A DNA stretch of 64,000 nt, from contig NZ_QYUM01000004.1 in the NCBI RefSeq assembly GCF_003590775.1, positions 744,001 to 808,000 on the forward strand, written 5' to 3'. Below, one piece after another: positions 29,139-37,730 of the stretch. The notes under the pieces were generated by a model that worked only from the letters and a program-made list of their open reading frames with translations, made no database searches and was not told the DNA's origin. A program made the translations under genes and the position numbers. Positions within the stretch are counted from its first letter, which is position 1. Each line of letters begins with the position of its first letter. Source of the stretch: Sphingomonas cavernae (GTDB lineage Bacteria > Pseudomonadota > Alphaproteobacteria > Sphingomonadales > Sphingomonadaceae).

Positions 29139-30128
29139 ATGACGACGCTCGCGGCAGCGTTTAAGCGCCTGATTCCCGACCGTTTCCTGCTGATTTTGAT
29201 CGCGACGGTGATTGCGGCCTCGCTGCTCCCGGCGCGGGGGAGTGCTCTGGAGGCAATTGGCGCGGTCTCAACCGCCGCGATCTTCACGCTGTTCTTCATG
29301 CATGGCGCAAGGCTCAGCCATCAGTCGGTGCGCGATGGGCTCAGGCGTTGGCGGCTGCAACTCGCGATCCTCGGCTTCGGCTATGGGATCATGCCGCTGT
29401 TCGGACTCGGCTTTTCGCAGCTTCTCGACGGCTGGGTGAGCCCCGGCCTGGTGCTCGGCATCATCTTCCTGACGGTATTGCCGACCACGGTGCAATCCTC
29501 GATCGCCTATAGCTCGATCGCCGGAGGCAATGTGGCTGGCTCGGTGATCGCAGCAGCGGGATCGAACCTGCTCGGCGTGGTGCTGACGCCACTGCTGTTC
29601 GCAGCGCTCGCAAGCACGCAGGGCGGCGATGCCGGATTGTCCGCGATCGGCAAGATCATGCTTCTGCTGCTCCTGCCCTTTTGCTTGGGTCAGTTTGCAC
29701 AGCGCTTCGTCGCGGGCTGGATCGAACGACACCGCGCGCTCGTCGGCTTTCTCGACAAGCTGACGATCGTGCTCGCGGTCTATGTAGCCTTTTCCGAGGC
29801 AGTCACGGGTGGGATCTGGCAGCGCGTCTCGGGAGAGGAACTTGCCATCGTCACGGCGGCTGTGACCGCGCTGCTCGCGCTGGCCTTTGCGTGCTCCTGG
29901 GGCCTCGGCGCGCTGCTGGAGAAGCCGCGCAGCGACCGCATTACGCTGCTGTTCTCGGGATCGCACAAGAGCCTCGCCACCGGCGCGCCGATGATCCGCG
30001 TCCTCTTTGCGGGGCCGGAGGCGGGCGCGATACTGCTCCCGCTGATCCTCTATCACCAATTGCAGTTGATGCTTTCGGCCGTTCTTGCGGGCCGGCTGGC
30101 GCGAAACGCGACCGCCCCGTCACCCTGA
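29139..30128 (+). CDS. Bile acid:sodium symporter family protein (YfeH-like)
   Basis: A 329-residue membrane protein with about 10 helices, of the SBF-like (bile acid:Na+ symporter) superfamily. The discontinuous-helix motifs are seen in FLTVLPTTVQSSIAYSSIAGGN and in SGSHKSLATGAPM. The substrates of the bacterial YfeH branch are not known. Its last four codons and its stop are supplied by the palindromic repeat that begins at 30119. Confidence 0.83.
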   Translation: MTTLAAAFKRLIPDRFLLILIATVIAASLLPARGSALEAIGAVSTAAIFTLFFMHGARLSHQSVRDGLRRWRLQLAILGFGYGIMPLFGLGFSQLLDGWVSPGLVLGIIFLTVLPTTVQSSIAYSSIAGGNVAGSVIAAAGSNLLGVVLTPLLFAALASTQGGDAGLSAIGKIMLLLLLPFCLGQFAQRFVAGWIERHRALVGFLDKLTIVLAVYVAFSEAVTGGIWQRVSGEELAIVTAAVTALLALAFACSWGLGALLEKPRSDRITLLFSGSHKSLATGAPMIRVLFAGPEAGAILLPLILYHQLQLMLSAVLAGRLARNATAPSP

Positions 30129-30211
30129 ACTTGTTTCAGGGTCCATGAACACCGACCGTGCCGATCTTGCGCCGGCAGTGTTCATGGATGCTGAAACAAG
30201 TTCAGCATGAC
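30119..30211. repeat. Palindromic repeat (GTCACCCTGAACTTGTTTCAGG type)
   Basis: The arms GTCACCCTGAACTTGTTTCA and TGAAACAAGTTCAGCATGAC are inverted over 93 bases, with GGGTCCATGAAC/GTTCATGGATGC inside. A second copy is at 32251-32336. The element gives the upstream symporter gene its stop codon, and the two copies flank the telA pair. Confidence 0.85.
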
Positions 30212-30293
30212 GAAGAAGGGAAGCTACATCCGTCATGCTTGAATAACACAGCGTTTCCCTCCATCTTGGCCGCGCAAGGGCAGGAGGATTTGA

Positions 30294-31496
30294 ATGGCTG
30301 ATGAAACCTTGGTTGCGGAAGAACTGAAGCTTTCCGCGCCCGAGCCCGTTGCACCGATCGCGCCCGAAAAGGCGGCAGGGCTTGTCCCGCTCGAGGATGG
30401 ACAGAAATCCAAGCTCGACGAGAAGGTGGAAGCCTTCATCGCCGATCTCGTCGCGCAGGATGCCAACAGCCCCGAATTCGGCGCGCGCGTCGACCAGATC
30501 ACCAATATGGGCCGCAAGGAAATCGCGGACGCCGCGGGCCAGTCCAACCGCTTCCTCGACCGCCCCGTGCGCGCCATGGATCAGGAATCTGGCGTCGGCA
30601 GCGATCTTGCCGAACTGCGCCGCACCGTGGAGGACCTCGATCCGGGCCGCCGCGGCAATCTGATGGCGCCGCGCAAGATTTTCGGAATCATTCCCTTCGG
30701 ATCGAAGCTCCGCAACTATTTCGACGGCTACAAGTCGGCGCAGGGGCATATTTCGGCGATCCTTGCACGGCTTGGCTCGGGCAAGGACGAATTGCTCAAG
30801 GACAATGCGGCGATCGCGGTCGAACGTCAGAATCTCTGGGCTGCGATGGGCCGTCTCGAGCAGATGATCCACGTTTCCAAGACACTCGACGCGAAGCTCG
30901 AGGACAAGGCGATGGAGCTGGAGTCCACGGATCCCGCCAAGTCCAAGGCGATCCGCGAAACCGCGCTTTTCTATGTCCGCCAACGCACCACCGACCTGCT
31001 GACGCAGATGGCGGTGACGGTGCAGGGCTATCTCGCGCTCGATCTGGTCAAGAAGAACAATGTCGAGCTGGTAAAGGGCGTCGACCGCGCCTCGACCACC
31101 ACCGTCGGCGCGCTCCGCACCGCGGTTACCGTCGCGCAGGCACTGACCAACCAGAGGCTCGTGCTCGACCAGATCACCGCGCTCAACACGACGACCGCGA
31201 AGATCATCGACAGCACGGGCGAACTCCTCAAGACGCAGACCGCGACGATTCACGAGCAGGCAGCCTCATCGACGATCCCGCTCGAGACGCTCCAGCGCGC
31301 CTTCCAGAATATCTACGACACCATGGACAATATCGACGCGTTCAAACTGAAGGCGCTCGATTCGATGAAGACGACGGTCAACACGCTCTCCAACGAGGTC
31401 GAGAAGTCCAAGGGCTATATTGCCCGGGCCGAGGGTGCGGCGCAGAGTTCAACGGGCGGCGGATCGTCGCCGTTGCTCAGCGCGATAGAGGCCTGA
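30294..31496 (+). CDS. TelA-family (toxic anion resistance) protein
   Basis: A 400-residue soluble, mostly helical protein of the TelA/KlaA family, linked to tellurite and other toxic anion resistance and to cell-envelope stress. The family core includes YFDGYKSAQGHISAILARL, YVRQRTTDLLTQMAV and ALTNQRLVLDQI. AGGAGG precedes the ATG. It is followed 4 bases later by a membrane protein gene, which repeats the XpaC-TelA pairing known elsewhere. Its mechanism is not established. Confidence 0.9.
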   Translation: MADETLVAEELKLSAPEPVAPIAPEKAAGLVPLEDGQKSKLDEKVEAFIADLVAQDANSPEFGARVDQITNMGRKEIADAAGQSNRFLDRPVRAMDQESGVGSDLAELRRTVEDLDPGRRGNLMAPRKIFGIIPFGSKLRNYFDGYKSAQGHISAILARLGSGKDELLKDNAAIAVERQNLWAAMGRLEQMIHVSKTLDAKLEDKAMELESTDPAKSKAIRETALFYVRQRTTDLLTQMAVTVQGYLALDLVKKNNVELVKGVDRASTTTVGALRTAVTVAQALTNQRLVLDQITALNTTTAKIIDSTGELLKTQTATIHEQAASSTIPLETLQRAFQNIYDTMDNIDAFKLKALDSMKTTVNTLSNEVEKSKGYIARAEGAAQSSTGGGSSPLLSAIEA

Positions 31497-31500
31497 TGCG

Positions 31501-32220
31501 ATGGTCACCGATGTCGATCGCGCGATCGAACGCGCCGGTGCGCTGATCGGGCGGCTGTCGCCACAGGCGCAGCGGCTCCAGCAACGTGTGCGCCAGAAGC
31601 GGCGCGCGCATTTCCTGAAGAAGCTGGGCCGCGTCGTTATCGCGGGCGGCGCGATCATGGTTGCCTCGGCGCTATTCGGGCTGTTCTTCGCGCCGATCGG
31701 TTCCACGGGCGTGATGCTCGCGGTGGGCTTGTGGATTCTCGCGGCGTGGGTGCTGCTCGTCTATCCCAGTTTTCCCGAGGCGAGCACCGAAACGCTCGTC
31801 CAGACCGATCTCAAATATCTCCCCGCGCAGACCGAAGTATGGCTGGCGAGCCAGCGCAAGGCGCTCCCCGCGCCTTCGCAACGGCTGCTCGACGGGATCG
31901 GCGTACGTCTCGAAACCCTCGCGCCGCAGCTCCAGACGATCGATCCGCGTGAGCCGGCCGCGGTTGAGGTGCGCAAGATCCTCTCCGATCATCTTCCCGA
32001 ACTGGTCAATGGCTATAAACGTGTCCCCGAACCCATGCGCCGCGAGCGTCAGTCTACCGGCCAGACTCCCGACCAGCAGCTCGAGGCCGGCCTCAAGTTG
32101 ATCGACGAGGAGATCGGAGAGATGACGCGCAACATCGCAGCGGGCGATCTCGACAAGCTCGCGACGCAGGGCAAGTTCCTCGAGCTCAAATATCGCGGCA
32201 TGGACGGTGTCGAGAGCTAG
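31501..32220 (+). CDS. TelA-partner membrane protein (XpaC-like position)
   Basis: A 239-residue protein with a basic N-terminal helix, two adjacent membrane helices (about residues 43-82) and a cytoplasmic helical tail that ends in a likely coiled coil (EAGLKLIDEEIGEMTRNIAAGD). Position and architecture parallel the XpaC partner of TelA, although I cannot confirm homology by eye. It starts 4 bases after telA and must be in the same operon. Confidence 0.72.
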   Translation: MVTDVDRAIERAGALIGRLSPQAQRLQQRVRQKRRAHFLKKLGRVVIAGGAIMVASALFGLFFAPIGSTGVMLAVGLWILAAWVLLVYPSFPEASTETLVQTDLKYLPAQTEVWLASQRKALPAPSQRLLDGIGVRLETLAPQLQTIDPREPAAVEVRKILSDHLPELVNGYKRVPEPMRRERQSTGQTPDQQLEAGLKLIDEEIGEMTRNIAAGDLDKLATQGKFLELKYRGMDGVES

Positions 32221-32250
32221 CGTATGTCCTGTTGAGATTGAAGCAGTGCC

Positions 32251-32336
32251 GTCACCCTGAACGTGTTTCAGGGTCCATGCCCGGGCCTTCGCGAGGTCAC
32301 CGGCATCAATGGATGCTGAAACAAGTTCAGCATGAC
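32251..32336. repeat. Palindromic repeat (GTCACCCTGAACGTGTTTCAGG type)
   Basis: A second copy of the family at 30119-30211, with arms GTCACCCTGAACGTGTTTCA and TGAAACAAGTTCAGCATGAC. It lies between the telA operon and a convergent small gene. Confidence 0.85.
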
Positions 32337-32391
32337 GATTCAATCCTTTCAGGACACGCTCAAGAAGCCGGGGCGTATCCCGCCTCAGATG

Positions 32392-32733
32392 CTATTTGTT
32401 CCTGGCCAGAACTTCGTCGCAGGTCTTGTTGGTGGACGCGCCCTTGCCGATAACGTGCCCGGCAAGCGCGCCTGCACCCGCGGCCAAAGCGGTCTCACCA
32501 AGATTGCCGCCAGCGATCAGGCCGGTTCCAGCGCCCGCGGCGGTGCCCGCGATCGCCCCCGTCTTGCCGCCTTCCTTGCGCTTGAGCAGGCAATAGCGAA
32601 CATCGTCGCGGTCGCCCGGCGCCGCACGCGCCACGCGCGCCTCGTCCTTCTGGCTGAGCTTCGCCGCGACGGCCGGCTCGGCCACCAGCGCAAGCAGAAT
32701 CAGGCTTGAGGCATAATGCGCGATCTTGTTCAT
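32392..32733 (-). CDS. Exported glycine-zipper protein
   Basis: A 113-residue protein with a signal peptide (ending VAA-KLSQ), an RYC motif and a glycine-zipper stretch GGKTGAIAGTAAGAGTGLIAGG that can insert in membranes, ending CDEVLARNK. The ATG at 32733 is preceded by AAGGAGG. It may be anchored in the outer membrane or form small oligomers; nothing more specific can be said. Confidence 0.75.
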   Translation of the reverse strand: MNKIAHYASSLILLALVAEPAVAAKLSQKDEARVARAAPGDRDDVRYCLLKRKEGGKTGAIAGTAAGAGTGLIAGGNLGETALAAGAGALAGHVIGKGASTNKTCDEVLARNK

Positions 32734-32985
32734 CGGGTCGGTCCTCCTTGACGGCGCACGGTTCGGCGGCGGCAGGCCATGACGATGCCGGCTACGCTGC
32801 CCGTACCGCAATTTTACGCGCAATAGCATAGGATGGCGAGATTTTTCCGATGCGCTCCTGCGCCGCCTCTCTGCCGGTCATTGCCTCATATCACCGGCTC
32901 GATGTTCGACTGCGGCGATACCAATGATCTGGGCGACGCCCTGACCGATGCGCTAAGGGGGCCTTCTGCTGATCAGGAGGCATAT

Positions 32986-34113
32986 GTGCTGTTGAACGAG
33001 ACCCAGACCGCCATCCGCGACGCCGTACGCGATTTCGCGCAGGCCGAGCTGCGACCGAATTCTGCCGAATTTGAGCGGGCCGGGGGCTATCCGCCCGAAT
33101 TGTTCACCCAGCTCGCAGACCTCGGCCTCATGGGCATGATCGCCCCCGAATCGGCGGGAGGCGTCGGGGCCGACTATGTCTCCTATGCGCTCGTGCTGAT
33201 GGAACTCGCGGCGGGCGACGGCGCATTGTCGACCATCGTCTCGATCCAGAACAGCCTGATCGTCTCTGGCATCATCAAGGATGGGACGCCCGAGCAGCAG
33301 GCGCGTTTCCTGCCCGATCTGATCGCGGGCAAATGCATCGGCGCCTTCGCGCTCACCGAAACCGATGCGGGATCGGATGCTTCGGCGATCCGCACGCGCG
33401 CGACGAAGACCGACGGCGGATATATCCTCAACGGCGCCAAGCAATTCATCACCTCGGGCAAGATCGGCGGGCTGGCGATGGTGATCGCGGTGACCGACCC
33501 CGATGCCGGCAAGCGCGGCATCTCGGCCTTTCTCGTTCCCACCGACCGGCCGGGCTATTCGGTCGACAAGGTCGAGCACAAGATGGGCCAGGGCGCGTCG
33601 GACACCTGCGCGATCCGCTTCGAGGACGTGTTCATCGAAGATGATCTCCGCCTCGGCGCGGAGGGCGAAGGTTATCGCATCGCGCTCTCCAATCTGGAAG
33701 CGGGGCGCATCGGCATCGCCGCGCAGTGCGTCGGCATGGGGCAGGCCGCGCTCGATATCGCGGTCGGCTATGCCAAGGAGCGCAAGAGCTTTGGCCAGCC
33801 GATCATCCAGCATCAGGCGGTTGGCTTCCGCCTGGCCGATCTGGCGGCAAAGCTTGAGGCCGCGCGACAGCTCGTGCTCTCGGCCGCAGCGATGAAGGAT
33901 GGCGGCCTGCCCTGCCTCACCCAGGCCTCCATGGCCAAGCTCGTCGCCTCGGAAACCGCCGAGGCCGTGTGCTCGGGCGCGATCCAGACGCTTGGGGGCT
34001 ATGGCTATCTCGAGGAGTTCGGCGTCGCAAAGATCTACCGCGACGTCCGCGTCTGCCAGATTTACGAGGGCACGTCGGACATCCAGCGGCTGGTCATCGC
34101 GCGCGCGCTGTGA
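32986..34113 (+). CDS. Acyl-CoA dehydrogenase, short/branched-chain type
   Basis: A 375-residue dehydrogenase. Signatures are FALTETDAGSDAS, the flavin segment ITSGKIGGLAMVIAVT, and the C-terminal YEGTSDIQRLVIARAL with the usual base-bearing loop. A GTG at 32986 is chosen because AGGAGG stands five bases before it and the family length (about 375-385) then fits; the frame is open to an ATG at 32833, but that leader has no family match. It feeds electrons to ETF. It is not obviously in an operon; its end is 4 bases from a convergent gene. Confidence 0.88.
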   Translation: MLLNETQTAIRDAVRDFAQAELRPNSAEFERAGGYPPELFTQLADLGLMGMIAPESAGGVGADYVSYALVLMELAAGDGALSTIVSIQNSLIVSGIIKDGTPEQQARFLPDLIAGKCIGAFALTETDAGSDASAIRTRATKTDGGYILNGAKQFITSGKIGGLAMVIAVTDPDAGKRGISAFLVPTDRPGYSVDKVEHKMGQGASDTCAIRFEDVFIEDDLRLGAEGEGYRIALSNLEAGRIGIAAQCVGMGQAALDIAVGYAKERKSFGQPIIQHQAVGFRLADLAAKLEAARQLVLSAAAMKDGGLPCLTQASMAKLVASETAEAVCSGAIQTLGGYGYLEEFGVAKIYRDVRVCQIYEGTSDIQRLVIARAL

Positions 34114-34117
34114 TCGC

Positions 34118-34762
34118 TCAGCTAAAGCTGAAATTCACGGGCGCCGGATCCCCCTGCCCGTCGAATACCTGATCGCGATAGGGACCGTCACGATCGACCC
34201 AGTGCAGGAAGAGGTGCGCTGACCACGCATTCGGGTTGGGCGTGATCCGCCCATGCCGGTGGTGCACGCCCTGATACAGCACCGCATCGCCCACCTGCAT
34301 CGGGATGGCGGCATAGTCCTCGGCGCCGAAATCGGGATCGATTTTGGCGGAGGGGTCGGTGCGCCGCTTTTCCAGCTCGAGGTCCCAGACCTCGCCGTCG
34401 CTATAGTCCAGCGTCAGCGACAGGCTGTGCTCGCACGCTTGGCGGTCCGAATGGACGCGGCAGACGTCGCCTTCGCGATAGATACGGAAATAGTCGTAGG
34501 TGGGCAGCAGGTCACGTCCCGTGATCTCGCGCATGATCGAGGTCAGCCCCCACAGAAAGAAGCGCATCGGCTTGTAGTGATTGCCATAAATCTCGAAGGC
34601 GGGACGGTTGAGCAGGTTCACCTTGTCGGTCACGCCGCTGAGCGGGATCGCTCCGGGGCCCATGTCGTGCTTCAGGTCCTGCAGGAAGGCGCGCGCGACC
34701 TCGGGCGGAATCAGGCCCTTGAGATGTGCGTAGCCATGTTCGTGATAACCGCTCGCGTCCAT
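34118..34762 (-). CDS. 2-oxoglutarate/Fe(II) oxygenase-like protein
   Basis: A 214-residue protein. The HSDRQACEH segment (HxD) and the later YQGVHHRHGRIT histidines are spaced like the iron ligands of 2OG-Fe(II) oxygenases, and LFLHWVDRDG resembles their C-terminal strand. The family is not one I can name with certainty. Substrate and pathway are unknown. It is convergent with the acyl-CoA dehydrogenase and is followed upstream by the pit gene end region. Confidence 0.6.
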   Translation of the reverse strand: MDASGYHEHGYAHLKGLIPPEVARAFLQDLKHDMGPGAIPLSGVTDKVNLLNRPAFEIYGNHYKPMRFFLWGLTSIMREITGRDLLPTYDYFRIYREGDVCRVHSDRQACEHSLSLTLDYSDGEVWDLELEKRRTDPSAKIDPDFGAEDYAAIPMQVGDAVLYQGVHHRHGRITPNPNAWSAHLFLHWVDRDGPYRDQVFDGQGDPAPVNFSFS

Positions 34763-34799
34763 GTGGCAGCGCTATAACGGACAACGGGCGCGTGCAAGC

Positions 34800-35804
34800 T
34801 CAGCCGAACAGCCCCGCCAGCATATAGAAGGCCGCACCGATCAGCGCCGCGGCAGGGAGCGTCACGACCCACGCGACGACGATGCTGCTCGCAACGTTCC
34901 AGCGCACCGCCGACAGGCGGCGCGAGGCGCCTACGCCGACGATCGCGCCGGTAATGGTGTGCGTGGTGGAGACGGGAACGCCGAGCCAGGTGGCCGCAAA
35001 CAATGTGATCGCGCCGCCAGTTTCCGCGCAGAACCCCTGTGCGGGCGTGAGGCGCGTGATCTTGGAGCCCATGGTGTGGACGATCTTCCAGCCGCCAAAG
35101 AGCGTGCCCAGCCCCATCGCCGCCTGGCACGAGATCACCACCCAGAAAGGCACATGGAAGCTGCCGCCGAGCATACCCTGCGAATAGAGCAGCACCGCGA
35201 TGATCCCCATCGTCTTCTGCGCGTCATTGCCGCCATGCCCCAGTGAATAGAGCGAGGCCGAGACGAGCTGGAGCTTGCGGAACCAGCGATCGGCGATCTG
35301 CGGCGTCGCGCGCAGGAAGGTCCAGGAAACGATCAGGACGAGCAGCAGCGCGAGCATCAGCCCGATCGCGGGCGAGAGCACGATCGCGGCGGTGGTCTTG
35401 AAAACCCCGCTCCACACGACAGCGGCCAGCCCCGCCTTTGCGGTGCCCGCACCCAGAAGACCGCCGATCAGCGCATGGCTGCTGCTCGAGGGGATGCCCA
35501 GCGCCCAGGTGATGAGGTTCCAGCATATCGCACCCATCAGCGCGCCGAAGATTACCGAGGCGTCGATCACATCGGCGCTGACGATCCCCTTGCCCACCGT
35601 TTCAGCGACGTGGAGGCCGAAAAACAGGAAGGCGATGAAGTTGAAGAACGCCGCCCACGCCACCGCGTAATGCGGGCGCAGCACGCGCGTCGATACGATG
35701 GTCGCGATCGAATTGGCCGCGTCGTGCAACCCGTTGAGGAAGTCGAAGAGCAGGGCGACGCCGATCAGCGCGACGAGCAGCGGAAAGGCCAGTGTTGCGT
35801 CCAT
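34800..35804 (-). CDS. pit: Inorganic phosphate transporter, Pit family
   Basis: A 334-residue inner-membrane phosphate permease. The PiT signatures FLNGLHDAANSIATIVSTR near the N-terminus and SLGHGGNDAQKTMG in the middle are intact, and GVPVSTTHTITGAIVG completes the second half. PiT takes up metal-phosphate with protons at low affinity. It lies 13 bases downstream of the DUF47 reading frame, the usual order of the orfA-pit operon of alphaproteobacteria. Confidence 0.94.
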   Translation of the reverse strand: MDATLAFPLLVALIGVALLFDFLNGLHDAANSIATIVSTRVLRPHYAVAWAAFFNFIAFLFFGLHVAETVGKGIVSADVIDASVIFGALMGAICWNLITWALGIPSSSSHALIGGLLGAGTAKAGLAAVVWSGVFKTTAAIVLSPAIGLMLALLLVLIVSWTFLRATPQIADRWFRKLQLVSASLYSLGHGGNDAQKTMGIIAVLLYSQGMLGGSFHVPFWVVISCQAAMGLGTLFGGWKIVHTMGSKITRLTPAQGFCAETGGAITLFAATWLGVPVSTTHTITGAIVGVGASRRLSAVRWNVASSIVVAWVVTLPAAALIGAAFYMLAGLFG

Positions 35805-35817
35805 GGAGCGGCGCGCG

Positions 35818-36915
35818 TCAGGCGTGGTCGATGACGAGACCCTGGATCTCGTTCGCGACGTCCTCGAAACGGTCGGTCACCTTCTCCAGATGGCTGTAGA
35901 TCTCGCGCCCGACGATGAAGCCCATCGGATGCGTCTCGCCTTCCTTCTTGTAAAGCGCCTTCAGCCCCGCCTCGTGGATCTCGTCGGCATGGCCCTCCAG
36001 CCGCACGAGCCGCTCGGTCAATTCATGCAGTCGCGCGGAATTGTTGTTGAGCGAGCGCAGCAGCGGCATCGCCTCGGCGGTGATGCGCGCGGCTTCTACG
36101 ATGATCGCGCTCATGTCCTGCATCTGCGGCGCGAATTCGGTAACCTCGAAGAGCTGGATCGCCTTGGCGGTCTGGTTCATCTGGTCGATCGCATCGTCCA
36201 TTACGCCGATCAGCCCGGTGATTGCGCTGCGATCGAAGGGCGTAATGAAGGTACGGCGGACATCCTGCAACACGTCGCGGATGATGTCGTCTGCCTCATG
36301 CTCGCGGTCGAAGATCTCGCGGCAATGTTCGGCCATGTCGGGGCCGCCCTTCAGGAGCTTGGCGAGCGCATCGGCGCCCGCAACCAGCGTTGTGGCATGA
36401 TCTTCGAATTGCTCGAAGAATCGGCCCTGCTTGGGCATGAGAGCCTGGAACCAGCGCAGCATTGGAATTCTTTCTCCCCCCTGGAAACGCAGCCACAGAA
36501 TCGCGCGCAACAGCGCGCCGGGCTCTTTAGGCGGCTCACGAAAAGCCGCAATGATGGATTTCAGATCGGGCTCTTCGACCGCGTTGGCTGCCTCGGGCAC
36601 CGAGAACCAGCGCTGGTCGCGCTCGTCGCGCTCGGGCCAGTCAGTCGACTGACCGGTCACCGCGAGCGGAAATACGTCAACCGTGGCAGTGCGCGCGCTG
36701 CCGTCACGGCGGCGCTTGCGATAGCTGTAGCGGCCGAGGGGTGCCGGGCAGGCGATGCCCGCAATACCGGCTTCCTCGAATGCCTCGTGCTCGGCGGCGC
36801 GGTGCGCGGCGAGCCCCTTGATCGGATTTCCCTTGGGAATCACCCAGCGGCGCGTCTCGCGCGAGGTGATCAGCAGGATGCGCATGCTCCCGCTTTCGTC
36901 CATCGTATAGGGCAA
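35818..36915 (-). CDS. NUDIX-DUF47 (PhoU-like) reading frame; DUF47 may start internally at 36462
   Basis: One open frame of 365 residues. Residues 1-130 are a NUDIX domain of the diphosphoinositol-polyphosphate/Ap4A type (RWVIPKGNPIKG and the NUDIX helix ending EAFEEAGI, with the usual arginine replaced by histidine). Residues 152-365 are a complete DUF47/PhoU-like helical domain, which begins MLRWFQALMPKQGRFF at an internal ATG (36462) with GGGGGAG upstream. Either a fusion or two overlapping products is possible. The 5' start is odd: 36915 is a TTG, and the conserved QIAALPY lies partly before it with no ATG. A Pho-box-like array is just upstream. DUF47 partners regulate Pit. Confidence 0.78.
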   Translation of the reverse strand: MPYTMDESGSMRILLITSRETRRWVIPKGNPIKGLAAHRAAEHEAFEEAGIAGIACPAPLGRYSYRKRRRDGSARTATVDVFPLAVTGQSTDWPERDERDQRWFSVPEAANAVEEPDLKSIIAAFREPPKEPGALLRAILWLRFQGGERIPMLRWFQALMPKQGRFFEQFEDHATTLVAGADALAKLLKGGPDMAEHCREIFDREHEADDIIRDVLQDVRRTFITPFDRSAITGLIGVMDDAIDQMNQTAKAIQLFEVTEFAPQMQDMSAIIVEAARITAEAMPLLRSLNNNSARLHELTERLVRLEGHADEIHEAGLKALYKKEGETHPMGFIVGREIYSHLEKVTDRFEDVANEIQGLVIDHA

Positions 36916-36950
36916 GGCGGCGATCTGCCGGATGGTATGAGCTCCCGCGA

Positions 36951-36979
36951 CTGTAACGGAACTGTCATCAATCCGTCAT
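36951..36979 (+). promoter_or_regulatory. Triple Pho-box-like array
   Basis: Three heptamers, CTGTAAC, CTGTCAT and CCGTCAT, are spaced by exactly four bases (GGAA, CAAT), the 11-base period of PhoB sites. The array lies 36 bases upstream of the NUDIX-DUF47-pit operon but points away from it, which would suit a repressing rather than an activating position. Confidence 0.6.
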
Positions 36980-37058
36980 GCAGTTGCAGCATGTGCAACG
37001 GGATGCGCCAGCCCGCAAGGCCTAGTTACAGGCGCCCGGAAAAGCGCCAGAATCCGGT

Positions 37059-37730
37059 CTAGTCCTCGCGCCGCCCCTTGAAGCCCTGCGCGATCACGTA
37101 CCATTCGGACGAATCCTTGCGGCTCGCGGGGGGTTTGGCGTGCTTCACCGTCGCGAAGTTGCGCTTGAGCATCGCCAGCAGTTCATGGTCGGTTCCGCCC
37201 GCGAAGACCTTGGCGACATAGGTGCCGCCGGGCTCGAGCACATCCACCGCAAAATACGCCCCCGCCTCGACCAGCGCCATGGTGCGCAAGTGATCGGTCT
37301 GCGCATGGCCGACGGTATTGGCCGCCATGTCGGACATCACCAGGTCGGCGGGCCCGCCGAGCGCGTCGCTCAGCATTTCGGGGGCGCGTTCGTCCATGAA
37401 ATCCATCTGAAAGATCGTCACGCCGTCGATCGGATCGGTCGGCAGCAGGTCGATCCCCACGATCGCCGCGCCGGGAACCACCTTTCGCGCAACCTGGCTC
37501 CAGCCGCCGGGCGCGATGCCGAGGTCGACGATCCGCTTCGCGCCCTTGAGCAGCCCGAATTTCTGGTCGAGCTCGACGAGCTTGTACGCTGCGCGGCTGC
37601 GATAGCCCTCGGCCCTGGCCTTGCGGACATAGGGGTCGTTGAGCTGGCGCTCGAGCCAGCGGGTCGAGGCCGCAGTCCGCCCCTTGGCGGTCCGGACGCG
37701 CTGGCGCCCGCCAATTCCTCCACGGCTCAT
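37059..37730 (-). CDS. rlmE: 23S rRNA 2'-O-methyltransferase RlmE (FtsJ)
   Basis: A 223-residue SAM-dependent methyltransferase that modifies U2552 of 23S rRNA. The RNA-binding N-terminus [20 protein letters not shown] is followed by SAM motif [15 protein letters not shown]. The catalytic K-D-K-E set is represented by K50 (AAYKL), D133-type (VMSDMA), K-type in VAKVF and the SSEWYVI glutamate. It overlaps the ppx stop by four bases (ATGA), the standard sphingomonad pairing. Confidence 0.95.
   Translation of the reverse strand: MSRGGIGGRQRVRTAKGRTAASTRWLERQLNDPYVRKARAEGYRSRAAYKLVELDQKFGLLKGAKRIVDLGIAPGGWSQVARKVVPGAAIVGIDLLPTDPIDGVTIFQMDFMDERAPEMLSDALGGPADLVMSDMAANTVGHAQTDHLRTMALVEAGAYFAVDVLEPGGTYVAKVFAGGTDHELLAMLKRNFATVKHAKPPASRKDSSEWYVIAQGFKGRRED

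Noticed and set aside
5935-32336. Repeated palindromes as a possible CRISPR array
   Set aside because: Copies are kilobases apart, are inverted repeats rather than regular direct repeats, and no cas gene is present.
32833-32985. An N-terminal extension of the acyl-CoA dehydrogenase
   Set aside because: The added 51 residues match nothing in the family, and a strong AGGAGG precedes the GTG at 32986.
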